Source of the DNA: Oligoflexus sp.
GTDB lineage: Bacteria > Bdellovibrionota_B > Oligoflexia > Oligoflexales > Oligoflexaceae
Direction: 5' to 3'
Length of the DNA: 64,000 nucleotides
Assembly: GCA_014378195.1 (NCBI GenBank)
Contig: JACMOC010000017.1
Location: forward strand, 217,206-281,205
This document shows positions 63,631 to 64,000 of this stretch, one piece after another. Under the pieces are notes generated by a model. It made no database searches and was not told where the DNA came from. It saw nothing but the letters and a program-made list of their open reading frames with translations. The translations under genes were made by a program, and so were the position numbers. Within the stretch, counting starts at the first letter, position 1; each line of letters opens with the position of its first letter.

Positions 63631-64000
63631 CGCCCAGCAGCCGGCCAGCTTAAATCCTAAAACGTTTTGCACACTGTCGTAAACTTTGTAGGCATCTGCG
63701 ATAAGAGTACCTTTAAAATCGACCAGTAAATCAGCTGCTGCCTTTTGACTGCGATTATCGTGATAGCTGTAGCAAATGATTGGTTTTGGTCCCGAACGAG
63801 CGAGACACCACATGTAGCTCGTGCTTTCCGCTGTTTTGTTCGGTTCATTAAGGACCTGAACTGTTGTCTCATCTGCATGCATTACTGGAGAATCGAGGAG
63901 ATCGGTATGCATCAGTGAGATCAGAGGAAGAGAAAGCTCAGAGGCTTTTATCGTCCATCTCGCCATCGCCGTACGACTCAGGCTGATATCGGCACGCTCA
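63631..64000 (-). pseudogene. IS66-family transposase N-terminal/catalytic fragment, cut by window edge
   Basis: DISLSRTAMARW and SPVMHADETTVQVL (with the first catalytic Asp), LIADAYKVYDS and LAGCWA match IS66 TnpC. The frame is open to the right edge. The next expected residues (HxRRKF) are replaced by Tn3 sequence at about 63630, a recombination junction. It is not a working transposase as it stands. Confidence 0.78.

Noticed and set aside
62998..63966. A complete 322-residue transposase
   Set aside because: The first third is IS66-like, the rest Tn3-like with a frameshift. It is debris, not a functional enzyme.
1..64000. CRISPR arrays, tRNA and rRNA genes
   Set aside because: No regularly spaced repeats, cloverleaf-type stems with a T-loop, or rRNA-like segments were seen on reading.

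Overview
The window looks like chromosome from a Gram-negative bacterium of the Bdellovibrionota/Oligoflexia or a related deltaproteobacterial lineage. This is an inference from gene content, with moderate to low confidence. It carries lipid A synthesis (lpxB), many predicted lipoproteins and outer-membrane barrels, a DUF1592/DUF1552 secreted pair of a kind common in Planctomycetes and predatory deltaproteobacteria, a cmoA-cmoB pair, AddAB-type recombination and a DprE1/DprE2-like pair. Genes are dense and lie on both strands, and base composition is close to balanced. I saw no rRNA, tRNA or CRISPR array.

Layout. 1-6.1 kb: addB then addA (double-strand-break repair; addA runs off the left edge). 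6.3-9.3 kb: an outer-membrane protein, a secreted M28 aminopeptidase with a small lipoprotein, and another lipoprotein. 9.4-16.6 kb: housekeeping genes ddl, cmoB-cmoA, a folB-like gene with an extra C-terminal domain, an RsmB-like rRNA methyltransferase, and a Gfo/Idh/MocA oxidoreductase coupled to lpxB. 16.8-21.0 kb: a complete Fbp/Afu-like ABC importer ending in a clear terminator. 21.1-31.4 kb: an envelope region with the DUF1592/DUF1552 pair and a convergent FadL-like porin / giant lipoprotein / secreted protein operon. 31.8-45.6 kb: MscS channel, DprE1/DprE2-like pair, M14 carboxypeptidase, GNAT and ATP-grasp proteins, a secreted protein with a HEAT-repeat partner, a DCC protein behind an SD-masking hairpin, a subtilisin-like protease and a TPR protein. 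45.6-48.3 kb: decay zone with a three-lesion porin pseudogene and a collapsed IS66 element. 48.5-54.8 kb: rlmI-like gene, polar amino-acid ABC importer, lipoproteins and a stand-alone rpsD. 55.2-64 kb: an accessory island bounded by IS66 and Tn3-family debris.

The most notable locus is a tightly packed six-gene minus-strand operon (62815 to 55786). In order it encodes (1) a fusion of a SAM-dependent O-methyltransferase with a PaaK/LuxE-like adenylate-forming enzyme, (2) a LuxC-like acyl-CoA reductase, (3) a pseudo-receiver protein, (4) a PAS-histidine kinase with a degenerate receiver, (5) a CheY-like response regulator, and (6) a receiver protein with a novel C-terminal domain. The first two genes would activate, methylate and reduce a carboxylic acid, and the rest would sense and relay. 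My inference is a small-molecule signal synthesis-plus-perception cassette built on LuxC/LuxE chemistry, analogous in logic but not in enzymes to Cqs/Lqs systems. It sits between IS66 pieces in opposite orientation, which suggests acquisition.
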